64,000 nucleotides of DNA from CAZSSH01 sp964609825 (GTDB taxonomy: Bacteria; Verrucomicrobiota; Lentisphaeria; Victivallales; Victivallaceae): NCBI GenBank assembly GCA_964609825.1, contig CAZSSH010000009.1, forward strand, positions 62,001 through 126,000. Reading direction: 5' to 3'. Below, in pieces: positions 52,564 through 61,216 of the stretch. Position 1 is the stretch's first letter; the number at the start of each line of letters is the position of its first letter. A program made the translations under genes and the position numbers. Under the pieces are notes generated by a model. That model was not told the origin of the DNA, made no database searches, and saw only the letters and a program-made list of their open reading frames with translations.

Positions 52564-54936
52564 TTAGAAGCGGTATTTCCCGTTGAAGGTTATGGTTTGA
52601 CCGTTGACGACCAGTGTCGCACTTACTTTGTCGGGCAGCTCCACGGTACCGGTGAGACCCCGGGCAGTTTGGGTAAATGCGACTTTGATTTTGCCGTTGC
52701 CCAAGGGCATTTCCCCCTGCGCCGATTGGAGCGGACCAAGCTGCGGACGGATGGTCAATGTTTGCCCGCCCGCGGCCGGACGGAGCCCGAGGATGGTGCC
52801 GTAAAAGTGAAACAGACTGCTGGCGCTCCAGGCGTGGCAATCGGACCGGGTTTCGCCGGGATTTTCGGGCGCGGTTTTGAGGTTAAGGCGGTCGATCACT
52901 GCCTCCAGCTCCTGATAGCGCTCGATCAAACGGTCGATCCGGCGGTATCGCCCGCAACACTCAAAGTAATAAAAGGAGAAATAATACCCGGCCGGAGAGA
53001 GGTTGTTGGGGGCGGCAAAGAGTTGCTGTGCCGCCGTCTCGGTAATCTCGGGCGCAAAAGCGTCGGATAACAAGGCGAGCAATTGCGCGTGCTCGGAGTA
53101 ATATTGTTTGGCCAAATCATCGGCAAAAAATTGCCGCTCGTTTGACCAGAAGTGCTTCAATATCGCTTCGGCCGACTCGGCAAAGCGCGTCTGATAAAAC
53201 GCCATGTAGTCTTTGCTGCCAAAGGCCTCCTCAATCTGCAAGGCGTGGCGCAAGGTATACAAATAGAGGAGGTTGCCGACGCCGGAGATTTCACCCGGGG
53301 CGCCGCCCGGCGGGACGCCGATCGGCCACTCCGGGACATTGACCCAATCGACGAAGTTCCATCCCGGCGGCGAAATCATGAGTTTGGTGGCCGGATCGCG
53401 GTAGTGCTCAAAATAATCGAGGATCCCGCGCATCGCCGGAACCAGCTCGGGGGCGAGCTTGATCGCATCGCGCGACCACAAGACGGCGTCATGCAGCATC
53501 GGAATCCACAACAAGCTGTAGCCGGGGATGGTCTGGCGGCTGCGCACCGGGTAACTGGAAGCGGTGAGTCCGCGGAAATCGCGCGAGGCGGCAAATTGGC
53601 GCAGGGAGTTGAGCAACAGCCGGTCGTCGCCGGTCATTGCGGCAATGATCAAATTTTCTACCCGGGTGTCGCCGACGTACATCAGCTGCTCGTAAAACGG
53701 GCAATCGACGGTGACGTCAAAGGTGCAAAGTTCGACCGTGCGCTGCAATTTGGGCATGGTGCGGCTGAAATAATCGGGGGTGGCGGCAAATTGCGCGGTG
53801 AAATCCAGCGGGTAGCCGTGCTCAAAACACTCAATTTTTTCAATGGACAGCGGCTGATCCAGGCTCAAATAGCGCAAGACCAAATAGCGGCCGCAGCGCG
53901 GGTAAACCGGCATTGCCGAGTTGGCGGACGGTGCGGCGATAAAAAGGTCGCCGTGCGGCTGCCGCCAGTATTGACCCATGACGGCAAAGCGGTTTTGCTT
54001 GCCGCCCGCGTCGGTGTCAAACAGCGCCTCGGCGAGTTCGACGGCGACCTTGCCGCTGCCTTTGACCGTCAGGCGGTAATAAAAATTGTGATAATCCTCC
54101 AAGTCGACCAACAGATAACCGTGACGGCCGGGCGGGATGATCAGCGCGGCTTGGTGCTGTAAAAAGAGATCGGCTTGAGCCATCATTTTTTCATCGGTAG
54201 CGTCGATCGCAAAGTCACTCAAAAAATCGAATTTGCCATCGAGCGGGCCGGCGGCGACGGCTTTGCCCGCGGTGAATTTTTGACGTTTCATTGCGGGGAG
54301 CATGGCAGGTTCGAGATACGGGGGATTGCTGAAATGCCACGCGGCGCAACCGGGCCGGGCTTTGTCGCCGATTTCCGCCTTGTGCCAGACGATGTTGTCG
54401 CTGTCAATCGTGTAGTCGCCGAGGGTGAAAATATTGCTGACTCCGGTCGCCGTCACATAAGCATCGGTCGGTTTGGCGGCAAAGGCGAGGCCGGGGACTT
54501 CCGCCGTTTGCCAGTCGGCCAAGCCGGTGGCGAGGAGAGACAACCAGGGTTCTTGGGCGGCCAGAACAAAATTGACTTGCCCGGCATTCATCTGACCCCA
54601 CGGTGCCAAGTCGCCCAAACACCAGTTGCGCGCCACAAAACGGTGGCGTCCGGCGGCGAGCTTGAGCTCATGCGACACATAACGCCAGTGGTTGGCGTCC
54701 GAGCGCTCGGGGCCGCGCTCCACCAGTTCGTCGTCAAGGTAGAGTTCGCCCATTTCGTTAAACGAAAAGTGAATGATGATTTGCGCTGCTTGCTTCAGCT
54801 CAAAGTCGAGCCGGAATAAAGATGCCTGATAAGGTGTCTTGAGCCAGCTGACCGGCCATGTCACATGATCGCCAAAAGGAAGCGGATGTTTGGCCGCCTC
54901 GCTCTCAAAAGGATCGCGGGAATTTTTGATGCGCAT
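52564..54936 (-). CDS. Alpha-L-rhamnosidase-like protein (GH78)
   Basis: 790 aa from ATG at 54936 with GGAG 6 nt upstream; the longer frame extends into the promoter. No signal peptide, so probably cytoplasmic. N-terminal beta-sandwich domains (about 1-330, including GELYLDDELVERGPERSD) precede an (alpha/alpha)6 barrel with the GH78 signature VDCPFYEQLMYVGDTR near residue 411 and PGWNFVDWVNVPEWPIG. The C-terminal beta domain ends LRPAAGGQTLTIRPQLGP. It would release L-rhamnose from imported oligosaccharides. Transcribed convergently with the ribosomal operon. Confidence 0.85.
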   Translation of the reverse strand: MRIKNSRDPFESEAAKHPLPFGDHVTWPVSWLKTPYQASLFRLDFELKQAAQIIIHFSFNEMGELYLDDELVERGPERSDANHWRYVSHELKLAAGRHRFVARNWCLGDLAPWGQMNAGQVNFVLAAQEPWLSLLATGLADWQTAEVPGLAFAAKPTDAYVTATGVSNIFTLGDYTIDSDNIVWHKAEIGDKARPGCAAWHFSNPPYLEPAMLPAMKRQKFTAGKAVAAGPLDGKFDFLSDFAIDATDEKMMAQADLFLQHQAALIIPPGRHGYLLVDLEDYHNFYYRLTVKGSGKVAVELAEALFDTDAGGKQNRFAVMGQYWRQPHGDLFIAAPSANSAMPVYPRCGRYLVLRYLSLDQPLSIEKIECFEHGYPLDFTAQFAATPDYFSRTMPKLQRTVELCTFDVTVDCPFYEQLMYVGDTRVENLIIAAMTGDDRLLLNSLRQFAASRDFRGLTASSYPVRSRQTIPGYSLLWIPMLHDAVLWSRDAIKLAPELVPAMRGILDYFEHYRDPATKLMISPPGWNFVDWVNVPEWPIGVPPGGAPGEISGVGNLLYLYTLRHALQIEEAFGSKDYMAFYQTRFAESAEAILKHFWSNERQFFADDLAKQYYSEHAQLLALLSDAFAPEITETAAQQLFAAPNNLSPAGYYFSFYYFECCGRYRRIDRLIERYQELEAVIDRLNLKTAPENPGETRSDCHAWSASSLFHFYGTILGLRPAAGGQTLTIRPQLGPLQSAQGEMPLGNGKIKVAFTQTARGLTGTVELPDKVSATLVVNGQTITFNGKYRF

Positions 54937-55033
54937 AAATTGCTCCGTAATTGCTGAAAAAATATGAGACACCCGGTAATATAGCACAGCACCTTTGAAT
55001 TGCAAAAAAACTTGAAAAAATATCTCAGTTGAC

Positions 55034-55061
55034 TTGAAAAATGCGAAAGTTGATGTATTTT
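55034..55061 (+). promoter_or_regulatory. Probable promoter of the tRNA-Asp pair
   Basis: TTGAAA, 16 nt, TATTTT, 21 nt before the first tRNA. Confidence 0.5.
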
Positions 55062-55082
55062 ATAGATACTGAATTTTGAAAC

Positions 55083-55159
55083 GGGGGAGTAGCTCAATTG
55101 GTTAGAGTACCACCCTGTCACGGTGGATGTTGCGGGTTCGAGTCCCGTCTCTCTCGCCA
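55083..55159 (+). tRNA. tRNA-Asp (GTC), copy 1
   Basis: 77 nt including encoded CCA. Acceptor GGGGGAG pairs with CTCTCTC (two G-T pairs). The anticodon loop CTGTCAC gives GTC, and the T arm is GCGGG-TTCGAGT-CCCGT. All arms fold normally. Confidence 0.97.
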
Positions 55160-55209
55160 TTTTTATGGCCCGTTTCAGGATGACGTTTTTGCTTGCGTTT
55201 TGATAACGC

Positions 55210-55286
55210 GGGGGAGTAGCTCAATTGGTTAGAGTACCACCCTGTCACGGTGGATGTTGCGGGTTCGAGTCCCGTCTCTCTCGCCA
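55210..55286 (+). tRNA. tRNA-Asp (GTC), copy 2
   Basis: Identical to copy 1 over all 77 nt, 50 nt downstream. The spacer is unique sequence. Probably co-transcribed, and possibly with metG, which starts 23 nt later. Confidence 0.97.
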
Positions 55287-55309
55287 TTTTTTTTGTATAA
55301 GGGGCAGCT

Positions 55310-57250
55310 ATGAGCGAAAAATTTTACTTGACCACGCCGATTTATTATGTCAACGACAAGCCGCACATCGGGCATGCCTACACTACCATTTTGGCCGACG
55401 TGCTGGCCCGCTATTATCGCTCGATGAATTACGATACCTTCTTTTTGACCGGCACAGACGAGCACGGGCAAAAGGTGGAAAAAGCCGCCGCCGCGCGGCA
55501 GATTGATCCCAAAAAACACTGCGACGAGACCGTAGTCCGGTTTCAGGAGCTGTGGAAAAAACTGGGGATTACCCACGACAAATTCATCCGCACCACTGAG
55601 GCGTGTCACAAAGAGGTGGTCCAAAAGATTTTGCAGGACCTCTATGATCGCGACGAAATTTACAAGGCCGAGTACACCGGCTGGTACTGTGTCGGCGATG
55701 AGCGGTTTTATACCGAAAAAGACCTCGTTGAGGGCAAGTGCCCCGAGTGCGGGCGCGATGTGTCGGCGATCAAAGAGTCCAACTACTTTTTCAGGATGAG
55801 CAAATATCAGGACTGGCTCATCGATCACATCCAGACCCATGCGGATTTCATCGTGCCGTCGTTTCGGGCCAATGAAACTTTGGGGTTTCTCAAGCGCGAA
55901 TTGTCGGACTTGTGCATCAGCCGGCCCAAATCCCGCCTCAGCTGGGGGATTGAGCTTCCGTTTGACAAAGATTACGTGTGTTATGTGTGGTTTGACGCGT
56001 TGATCAACTATATTTCCGGGGTCGGCTATCTGCGAAACGATGCCGAGTTCTACCGCTATTGGCCCGCCGATGTGCATTTGATCGGCAAAGATATTTTAAC
56101 CACCCACAGCGTGTATTGGCCGACAATGCTCAAAGCGATGGGGCTTCCCATGCCCAAAACCATCTTTGCCCACGGCTGGTGGCTCATCGGCAACACCAAA
56201 ATGAGCAAATCATTGGGCAATGTGGTCAATCCGATGGACATGGTCGAGCGCTACGGCGTCGATGCTTTCCGGTACTTTTTGCTCTCCGAGATGTCGCCAG
56301 GGCAGGACGCCGCCTTTACCGAGGACGCGTTTGTCCAGCGCTACAACAGCGATTTGGCCAATGATTTGGGCAATTTGCTCTCCCGCGTCTTAAAGATGAC
56401 GCTGCGCTCCGGTTCCGGCACGGTGGCGGTGCCGACGGCACTCTCGTCCGAAGACATTGAGCTCAATGACATCGCCTATGCCGCCATCACGACGATGGAG
56501 GATTGCCTCAAGTCCTTCCAGTTTGACCGGGGGATTGCCGCGGTGATCAATGTCATCAGGAGCGGCAACCGCTATTTGGAGAAAACCGCCCCGTGGACCG
56601 TCGCCAAAAGCGGCGATGCTGCCAGACTCAATACGATTTTATACACCGCCGCCAACGCGCTGCGGACGGCCGGGGTTTTGCTGGCTCCCGTGATGCCCGA
56701 AAAAATGGCCGAGTTGGCCGGTTGCCTCGGCTACAGCAAGGCGGAGTTTGAAGCTTTGACCATCGACCACTTGCAGCATCAAGTTTCGGATCTGGCCGGC
56801 CGTAAGTTTGCCGACAACCCCGGGCTTTTCCCGCGCATTCTTGCGGAGGAAGCCGCCGCCGTTCCCGTCGCACCCAAAGCCGCTCCCAAGGCGGAAAAAA
56901 CGGCGGAGAAACCGGTCAATGTTGTCGAGCTCATCACAATTGATGATTTTTTCAAGACCAAGCTCGTTACCGCCAAAGTCCTCAAGGCGGAAAAGGTCGA
57001 GGGGGCCGACAAGCTTCTTAAGCTCCAAATCGAGATCGGCGCCGAAGTCCGGCAGCTGGTTGCCGGGATTGCGCTTTATTACAAACCTGAGGAAGTCGTC
57101 GGCCGCACCATCGTGGTGGTCGCCAACTTGAAACCGGCCAAAATCCGCAACATCGAGTCGCAGGGCATGCTGTTGGCGGCTAAAACCGGCAACGAGCTCA
57201 AGCTCATCACCGTCGACGGTGAGATTGCTTCGGGAGCCGGTGTCGGTTAA
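55310..57250 (+). CDS. metG: Methionyl-tRNA synthetase
   Basis: 646 aa. HIGH motif in KPHIGHAYTTILADVLARYY, one zinc knuckle of the type found in Thermus/Bacillus-like MetRS (KCPECGRD with GWYCVGDERF), and KMSKS in NTKMSKSLGNVVNPMDMVER. An anticodon-binding helical domain is followed by a Lys/Ala/Pro-rich linker (about 525-545) and a C-terminal EMAP-type tRNA-binding domain (about 545-646, IDDFFKTKLVTAKVLKAEKV). Follows two tRNA-Asp genes; cobO starts 5 nt after its stop. Confidence 0.98.
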   Translation: MSEKFYLTTPIYYVNDKPHIGHAYTTILADVLARYYRSMNYDTFFLTGTDEHGQKVEKAAAARQIDPKKHCDETVVRFQELWKKLGITHDKFIRTTEACHKEVVQKILQDLYDRDEIYKAEYTGWYCVGDERFYTEKDLVEGKCPECGRDVSAIKESNYFFRMSKYQDWLIDHIQTHADFIVPSFRANETLGFLKRELSDLCISRPKSRLSWGIELPFDKDYVCYVWFDALINYISGVGYLRNDAEFYRYWPADVHLIGKDILTTHSVYWPTMLKAMGLPMPKTIFAHGWWLIGNTKMSKSLGNVVNPMDMVERYGVDAFRYFLLSEMSPGQDAAFTEDAFVQRYNSDLANDLGNLLSRVLKMTLRSGSGTVAVPTALSSEDIELNDIAYAAITTMEDCLKSFQFDRGIAAVINVIRSGNRYLEKTAPWTVAKSGDAARLNTILYTAANALRTAGVLLAPVMPEKMAELAGCLGYSKAEFEALTIDHLQHQVSDLAGRKFADNPGLFPRILAEEAAAVPVAPKAAPKAEKTAEKPVNVVELITIDDFFKTKLVTAKVLKAEKVEGADKLLKLQIEIGAEVRQLVAGIALYYKPEEVVGRTIVVVANLKPAKIRNIESQGMLLAAKTGNELKLITVDGEIASGAGVG

Positions 57251-57255
57251 ATCCT

Positions 57256-57768
57256 ATGGCGGAGTCTCTGGTTTACTGCGTCACCGGTGACGGCAAGGGC
57301 AAAACCACCAGCTCGCTGGGCACAATCGTGCGCGCGATGGGTTGGGGGTGGCGCGTCGCAGTCATCCAATTCATCAAAAACGATTTCGCCACCGGCGAGA
57401 TGCGGTTTTTTCATCAATATTTTCCGCAAATGATTTTTGAGCAGCACGGCGCAGGGTTTACCAACCGCCCCGGTGAGCACGAGCTCGCGGCGCGGGAGGG
57501 CTGGGCCCGGGCGTGTGAACTTATGGAAAATTTTGACGGTGAACTTCTGGTGCTTGACGAAATCAATACCGCAATTTCGCTTGGATTCATTCCGGTTGAC
57601 GAGGCGCTTACCGCCTTTCGCCAGCGGCGGTGCGGCCTCAATCTTTATTTGACCGGACGCAATGCCGATCCGGCAATTATCGCGTTTGCCGATCTGGTTT
57701 CCGAGATAAAAAATGTAAAACATCCCTATTCGCAAGGCATTAACGCAAAAAAAGGACTTGATTTTTAG
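57256..57768 (+). CDS. cobO: Corrinoid (cob(I)alamin) adenosyltransferase, CobO/BtuR type
   Basis: 170 aa. P-loop VTGDGKGKTTSSLGTIVRAM at residues 9-28, VAVIQFIKNDFATGE, and LLVLDEINTAISLGFI (Walker B). It transfers the adenosyl group from ATP to cob(I)alamin, making coenzyme B12. No other B12 genes are near, but the MtaA-like methyltransferase in this window suggests corrinoid use. Tightly coupled to metG. Confidence 0.92.
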   Translation: MAESLVYCVTGDGKGKTTSSLGTIVRAMGWGWRVAVIQFIKNDFATGEMRFFHQYFPQMIFEQHGAGFTNRPGEHELAAREGWARACELMENFDGELLVLDEINTAISLGFIPVDEALTAFRQRRCGLNLYLTGRNADPAIIAFADLVSEIKNVKHPYSQGINAKKGLDF

Positions 57769-57785
57769 AAAAAAGGGTTTATATT
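57758..57785 (+). promoter_or_regulatory. Promoter of the argD-argF operon leader
   Basis: TTGATT, 16 nt, TATATT, overlapping the end of cobO; predicted start near 57792. Confidence 0.6.
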
Positions 57786-57830
57786 ACTCTTTTCGTTTGC
57801 ACTTTTACAGAATGAGATTTCAGGACAAAA

Positions 57831-57917
57831 ATGAATCCGATACAAAAATATATCAAAATTGCAACTTTCGGTGCGGCTCGGACCGCAGTCGTTTTTCGAC
57901 GACGACGATCGCTCTGA
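57831..57917 (+). CDS. Candidate arginine-rich leader peptide upstream of argD-argF
   Basis: 28 aa, MNPIQKYIKIATFGAAR followed by TAVVFRRRRSL, with AGGA 5 nt before the ATG and a promoter 45 nt upstream. Five of 28 residues are Arg, with four consecutive CGA codons (57897-57908) just before the stop; CGA is uncommon in the surrounding genes. The CGA run forms the 3' arm of a small hairpin (GTCGT/ACGAC). A GC stem (CCGGGGC/GCTCCGG) follows, with a T-run starting about 8 nt after it. The position before arginine-biosynthesis genes suggests transcription attenuation by Arg supply. Its first codons derive from duplicated argD DNA, so it may instead be a relic. Confidence 0.45.
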   Translation: MNPIQKYIKIATFGAARTAVVFRRRRSL

Positions 57918-58076
57918 ATGCTTTTTTGGCCGGGGCGCGCTTGTGCTCCGGTGTGGATGTTTTTTGTGATTAATAATACTTGGCAAGAGACTCATCCCGC
58001 TCAAAAAACAACGCAATCATGGTTTTGACTGCGCCGGGGGAGATGTTTTGCCGAATGAAATTTCAGGATAATAAAA
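57918..58076 (+). other. Untranslated leader between the Arg peptide and argD
   Basis: 159 nt. Holds the CCGGGGC/GCTCCGG stem with a downstream T-run (candidate attenuator), then AT-rich DNA and the second copy of the argD-start repeat. No other gene is seen. Confidence 0.4.
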
Positions 58077-59255
58077 ATGAATCTGATTGAGAAATATAAA
58101 GAATATGTGATGCCGACTTATGCGCCCAAGATTATGTTTGCGGCGGGCAAAGGCGCGGTGTTGACTGACATTGACGGCAACGAGTACCTCGATTTTGCGG
58201 CCGGGATTTCGGTCTGCAACCTTGGCCATTGCCATCCCGGCGTCACCAAGGCGATCACCGAGCAGGCAGGCAAGCTCGTCCATGTGTCCAATTTGTACAT
58301 GAATAATGTAGTGCCGCTGCTTGCCGAAAAATTGATCCAAAACTGTTTTGACGGCGTCGTCTTTTTTGCCAACAGCGGCGCCGAGGCCAACGAAGGGATG
58401 ATTAAGTTTGCCCGGAAACACGGCAACGCCCAAGGCAAATACGAGATCATCTCGATGGTCGACTCCTTTCACGGGCGGACGCTGGCGACGCTGGCGGCGA
58501 CCGGGCGGGCCAAGTACCGCAAGGGGTTTGAGCCGGATATGCCCGGTTTCAAGCAGGTTGAGTTTAACAACTTTGAGGCTCTTAAAGCGGCAATTACCGA
58601 GCATACCTGCGCCGTTTTACTGGAGCCGGTACAGGGTGAGGGCGGGATTTTGCCCGCCGACCCCGAGTATTTGAAACAGGTCCGGGCGCTTTGCGACAAC
58701 AAGGGCTTGCTTTTGCTCTTTGACGAAGTCCAGAGCGGCATGGGCCGGATCGGGACGCGGTACGCGTGGCAGAGTTTCGGCGTCGAGCCGGATGCTTTCT
58801 CGATGGCCAAGGCGATTGCAAACGGTTTTCCGATGGGCGGCTTTATCGTCAAGCGCAAATATGCGCATACGCTTCCGGTGGGGACCCACGCTAGCACCTT
58901 TGGTGGCACACCGCTCGCTTCGGCGGCGGCTTTGGCCGTCCAGCAGGCGTTTGACAACGAGGGCATATTGGAAAATTGCCGGGAAGTCGGCGCTTATCTC
59001 AAAAAAGAGCTGCAACAAAAATGCGGCAAGTTCCCGATGGTCAAAGAAGTCCGGGGCATGGGCCTCATGATTGGCGTGGTGCTCGACCGGGAGGCCGGGA
59101 CGCTTGCCGCAAAATTGCTTGGGGACAAGCTCATTGTTTTAACCGCGGGCGAAAACGTGCTGCGGTTGCTGCCCCCGTTGAATATTACCAAGGCGCAGGC
59201 GGATACCGCCGTCTCGCTCATCGCCAAACATTTGGAGGCCCTGAGTCAGGGATGA
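58077..59255 (+). CDS. argD: Acetylornithine aminotransferase
   Basis: 392 aa, class III PLP aminotransferase of the usual length. VFFANSGAEANEGMIKFARK (PLP phosphate site), SFHGRTLATLAATG, LLFDEVQSGMGRIGTRYAWQ and the PLP lysine in SMAKAIANGFPMGGF, with STFGGTPLASAAALAV. It converts N-acetylglutamate semialdehyde to N-acetylornithine in arginine biosynthesis. CAGGA lies upstream of the ATG; argF starts 4 nt after its stop. Confidence 0.95.
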   Translation: MNLIEKYKEYVMPTYAPKIMFAAGKGAVLTDIDGNEYLDFAAGISVCNLGHCHPGVTKAITEQAGKLVHVSNLYMNNVVPLLAEKLIQNCFDGVVFFANSGAEANEGMIKFARKHGNAQGKYEIISMVDSFHGRTLATLAATGRAKYRKGFEPDMPGFKQVEFNNFEALKAAITEHTCAVLLEPVQGEGGILPADPEYLKQVRALCDNKGLLLLFDEVQSGMGRIGTRYAWQSFGVEPDAFSMAKAIANGFPMGGFIVKRKYAHTLPVGTHASTFGGTPLASAAALAVQQAFDNEGILENCREVGAYLKKELQQKCGKFPMVKEVRGMGLMIGVVLDREAGTLAAKLLGDKLIVLTAGENVLRLLPPLNITKAQADTAVSLIAKHLEALSQG

Positions 59256-59259
59256 TGCT

Positions 59260-60159
59260 ATGAAAAAAGATTTAGTAACGTTAAATGAAGTGTCTCCGGC
59301 CGAATTGGCGGAGATTTTTGAATTGTCCGCCAAGCTTAAGCGCGAGCGGGGCAAGGTCGAGTTTAAGCCGCTGGCCGGCAAAAGCATCGGTCTTATTTTC
59401 GCCAAAGCATCGACCCGGACGCGTGTTTCCTTTGAGGTCGGCGTGGGCGAGTTGGGCGGTCAGCCCTTGTATCTCGATCAGAGCAAGATGCAAGTGGGAC
59501 GCGGCGAAACCGTGGCCGATACCGCCAAAGTGTTGAGCCGTTATCTTCACGGCGTGGTGATCCGGACGTTTGAGCACGCCGATGTCGAGGAGCTGGCGGC
59601 GGAGTCGTCGATCCCGATCATCAATGCGTTGACCGACGATTATCACCCGTGCCAAATTTTGGCCGACTTGTTTACGATGAAAGAGTACTCGGGCAAGGTC
59701 GACAGCTCGATCAAGATGGCGTTTTACGGCGATGGTCGCTCGAATATCGCCAATTCGCTGATTTTGGCGGCCAAGCTGACCGGCATGGAGCTGGTGATCT
59801 CCGCTCCCGATGAGTTCAGTCCGCGTACCGATTTGTATCAGAATTTGAGCAATGTCCGCTGGGAGCGAGATCCCGCCAAGGCGGCCAAAGACGCCGATTA
59901 CTTTTATACCGACGTTTGGGTCAGCATGGGCTTTGAGGACGAAAAAGCCGAGCGCATGAAGGTCATGGGACCGTATCAGATCAATGAAAAATTGCTCGCG
60001 CTCGGCAAAAAGGACGCCAAATTTTTGCATTGCCTCCCGGCTCACCGCGGCGAGGAAGTTTCCGCGGGCGTGATGGATTCGGCGGCCTCCATCGTCTTTG
60101 ACGAGGCGGAGAATCGCCTCCATGTCCAAAAGGCGATTATGACCATGCTGGTCAAATAA
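59260..60159 (+). CDS. argF: Ornithine carbamoyltransferase
   Basis: 299 aa. Carbamoyl-phosphate motif FAKASTRTRVSFEVGVGELG, DDYHPCQILADLFTMKE, and the ornithine-binding HCLPAHRGEEVSAGVMDS, typical of OTCase rather than aspartate carbamoyltransferase. It makes citrulline from ornithine and carbamoyl phosphate. Second gene of the argD-argF operon; a strong terminator follows. Confidence 0.97.
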   Translation: MKKDLVTLNEVSPAELAEIFELSAKLKRERGKVEFKPLAGKSIGLIFAKASTRTRVSFEVGVGELGGQPLYLDQSKMQVGRGETVADTAKVLSRYLHGVVIRTFEHADVEELAAESSIPIINALTDDYHPCQILADLFTMKEYSGKVDSSIKMAFYGDGRSNIANSLILAAKLTGMELVISAPDEFSPRTDLYQNLSNVRWERDPAKAAKDADYFYTDVWVSMGFEDEKAERMKVMGPYQINEKLLALGKKDAKFLHCLPAHRGEEVSAGVMDSAASIVFDEAENRLHVQKAIMTMLVK

Positions 60160-60165
60160 GTTGAT

Positions 60166-60201
60166 CCGGTTGCGGGGTTATATTCCGCAGCCGGTTTTTT
60201 T
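60166..60201 (+). terminator. Terminator of the argD-argF operon
   Basis: A 10-bp stem, CCGGTTGCGG with CCGCAGCCGG (one T-G pair), loop GGTTATATT, seven T. Confidence 0.95.
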
Positions 60202-60216
60202 GTATCGGGATATACT

Positions 60217-60777
60217 ATGTGGATATTGGAAGTTGTCGTGTTGGCGCTCGGGGTGTCGATTGATGCCCTGGCGGTTTCGGTCACCGGTGCGTTGGCGGAC
60301 CGGCACGGCAATTGGCGCGTCAATGCGTTTTGGGCTGGGCTGTACTTTGGCGCGTTTCAGTTCTTTATGCCCCTGCTCGGGTTTTATGCCGGGGATTATC
60401 TGAGTAAATATGTGTCGGCGTACGATCACTGGCTGGCGTTTCTGCTCCTGGGGGCAGTCGGTTATAAGATGATCCATGAGAGTTTTGAGCTCGACGAGAC
60501 CAAGATTGTCAAGCGGGATTTCTTTAACCACAAACGTTTGCCGGTGCTGGCTCTGGCAACCAGTTTGGATGCCTTGGCGGTGGGGGCATCCATCGCGTTT
60601 TCCGGCAAAACAATTTTGTTCCCGGCCGCGATGATGGGGATCGCCACTGCGGTGATTTCCGCCGCCGGAGTGGTGGTTGGCACCAAATTCGGCCATTTGG
60701 CTGGAGAGAATTTGATGTTGCGCATCGGCGGGATTGTGATTGTATTGATCGGTTTACGAATCGCATTGGGAGGATAA
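60217..60777 (+). CDS. mntP: Manganese efflux pump MntP
   Basis: 186 aa with six hydrophobic segments. Duplicated acidic motifs ALGVSIDALAVSVTG and ALATSLDALAVGASIAF are the hallmark of the family (formerly DUF204), with conserved Asp in the membrane. It exports Mn2+ from the cytoplasm. It starts 16 nt after the argF terminator with little room for a promoter; no Mn riboswitch is visible. Followed by the META lipoprotein gene (1 nt gap). Confidence 0.93.
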   Translation: MWILEVVVLALGVSIDALAVSVTGALADRHGNWRVNAFWAGLYFGAFQFFMPLLGFYAGDYLSKYVSAYDHWLAFLLLGAVGYKMIHESFELDETKIVKRDFFNHKRLPVLALATSLDALAVGASIAFSGKTILFPAAMMGIATAVISAAGVVVGTKFGHLAGENLMLRIGGIVIVLIGLRIALGG

Positions 60778-60778
60778 A

Positions 60779-61216
60779 ATGGGGCGTTTTATTGTTTTTG
60801 CCATGTTGTTGCTGCTCTTTGGCTGCGCATCGCCGGAGTCGGCGGTGCAAAATGTTTACCCGCTGGAAAACACCGAGTGGTTGCCGGTTTCGATTTATGA
60901 GCAGGGAAACTTGGTGTTGTCCACCGACGCCGAAGTCAAAATCGTGTTTAAAGACAAAAAGGTCAATGGCTGTGCCGGGGACAATTATTTCTTTGGAGCT
61001 TACCAAAACGGTCTCGGCAGCAATCTCAAATTCGGCCCTCTGGGCGTCACCCGCCGCATCGGGTCCAATGCTGATTATGAGCAAAAATTCCTCAAAATGC
61101 TCGACTTGACCCGCAGCTGCCGGATTGAGGGCGACATGTTGATTTTGCTGGATGACAAAGGATCTGAAATCGGCCGCTTCAAGGCCAAAGCGACGCAAGC
61201 ATGTCCACGGAGCTGA
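60779..61216 (+). CDS. META/HslJ-domain lipoprotein
   Basis: 145 aa with GGAGG 5 nt upstream. A lipobox (MLLLLFGCASPE) marks a lipoprotein, to be processed by LspA. The domain has GCAGDNYFFGAYQNGLG, LKFGPLGVTRR and FLKMLDLTRSCRIEGDMLIL, the pattern of the META domain of HslJ, a periplasmic or outer-membrane protein of uncertain function. Overlaps the recombinase gene by 16 nt. Confidence 0.8.
   Translation: MGRFIVFAMLLLLFGCASPESAVQNVYPLENTEWLPVSIYEQGNLVLSTDAEVKIVFKDKKVNGCAGDNYFFGAYQNGLGSNLKFGPLGVTRRIGSNADYEQKFLKMLDLTRSCRIEGDMLILLDDKGSEIGRFKAKATQACPRS

Larger units (their letters stand above)
57804..58101 (+). repeat. Partial duplication of the argD start region
   Basis: 57804-57852 and 58046-58101 share the same order of elements: GAATGA(G/A)ATTTCAGGA, a short A-rich spacer, ATGAATC(C/T)GAT, then AAATATA. 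The first copy begins the leader ORF (MNPIQKYIK), the second begins argD (MNLIEKYKE). The copies are about 245 nt apart. Confidence 0.6.

Noticed and set aside
55083..55286. Direct repeat that could be a mobile-element scar
   Set aside because: The repeat is exactly the 77-nt tRNA-Asp gene, with different flanks; a simple tandem tRNA duplication.
60160..60216. Possible Mn-responsive yybP-ykoY riboswitch upstream of mntP
   Set aside because: Only 57 nt, mostly taken up by the argF terminator; too short for the aptamer.
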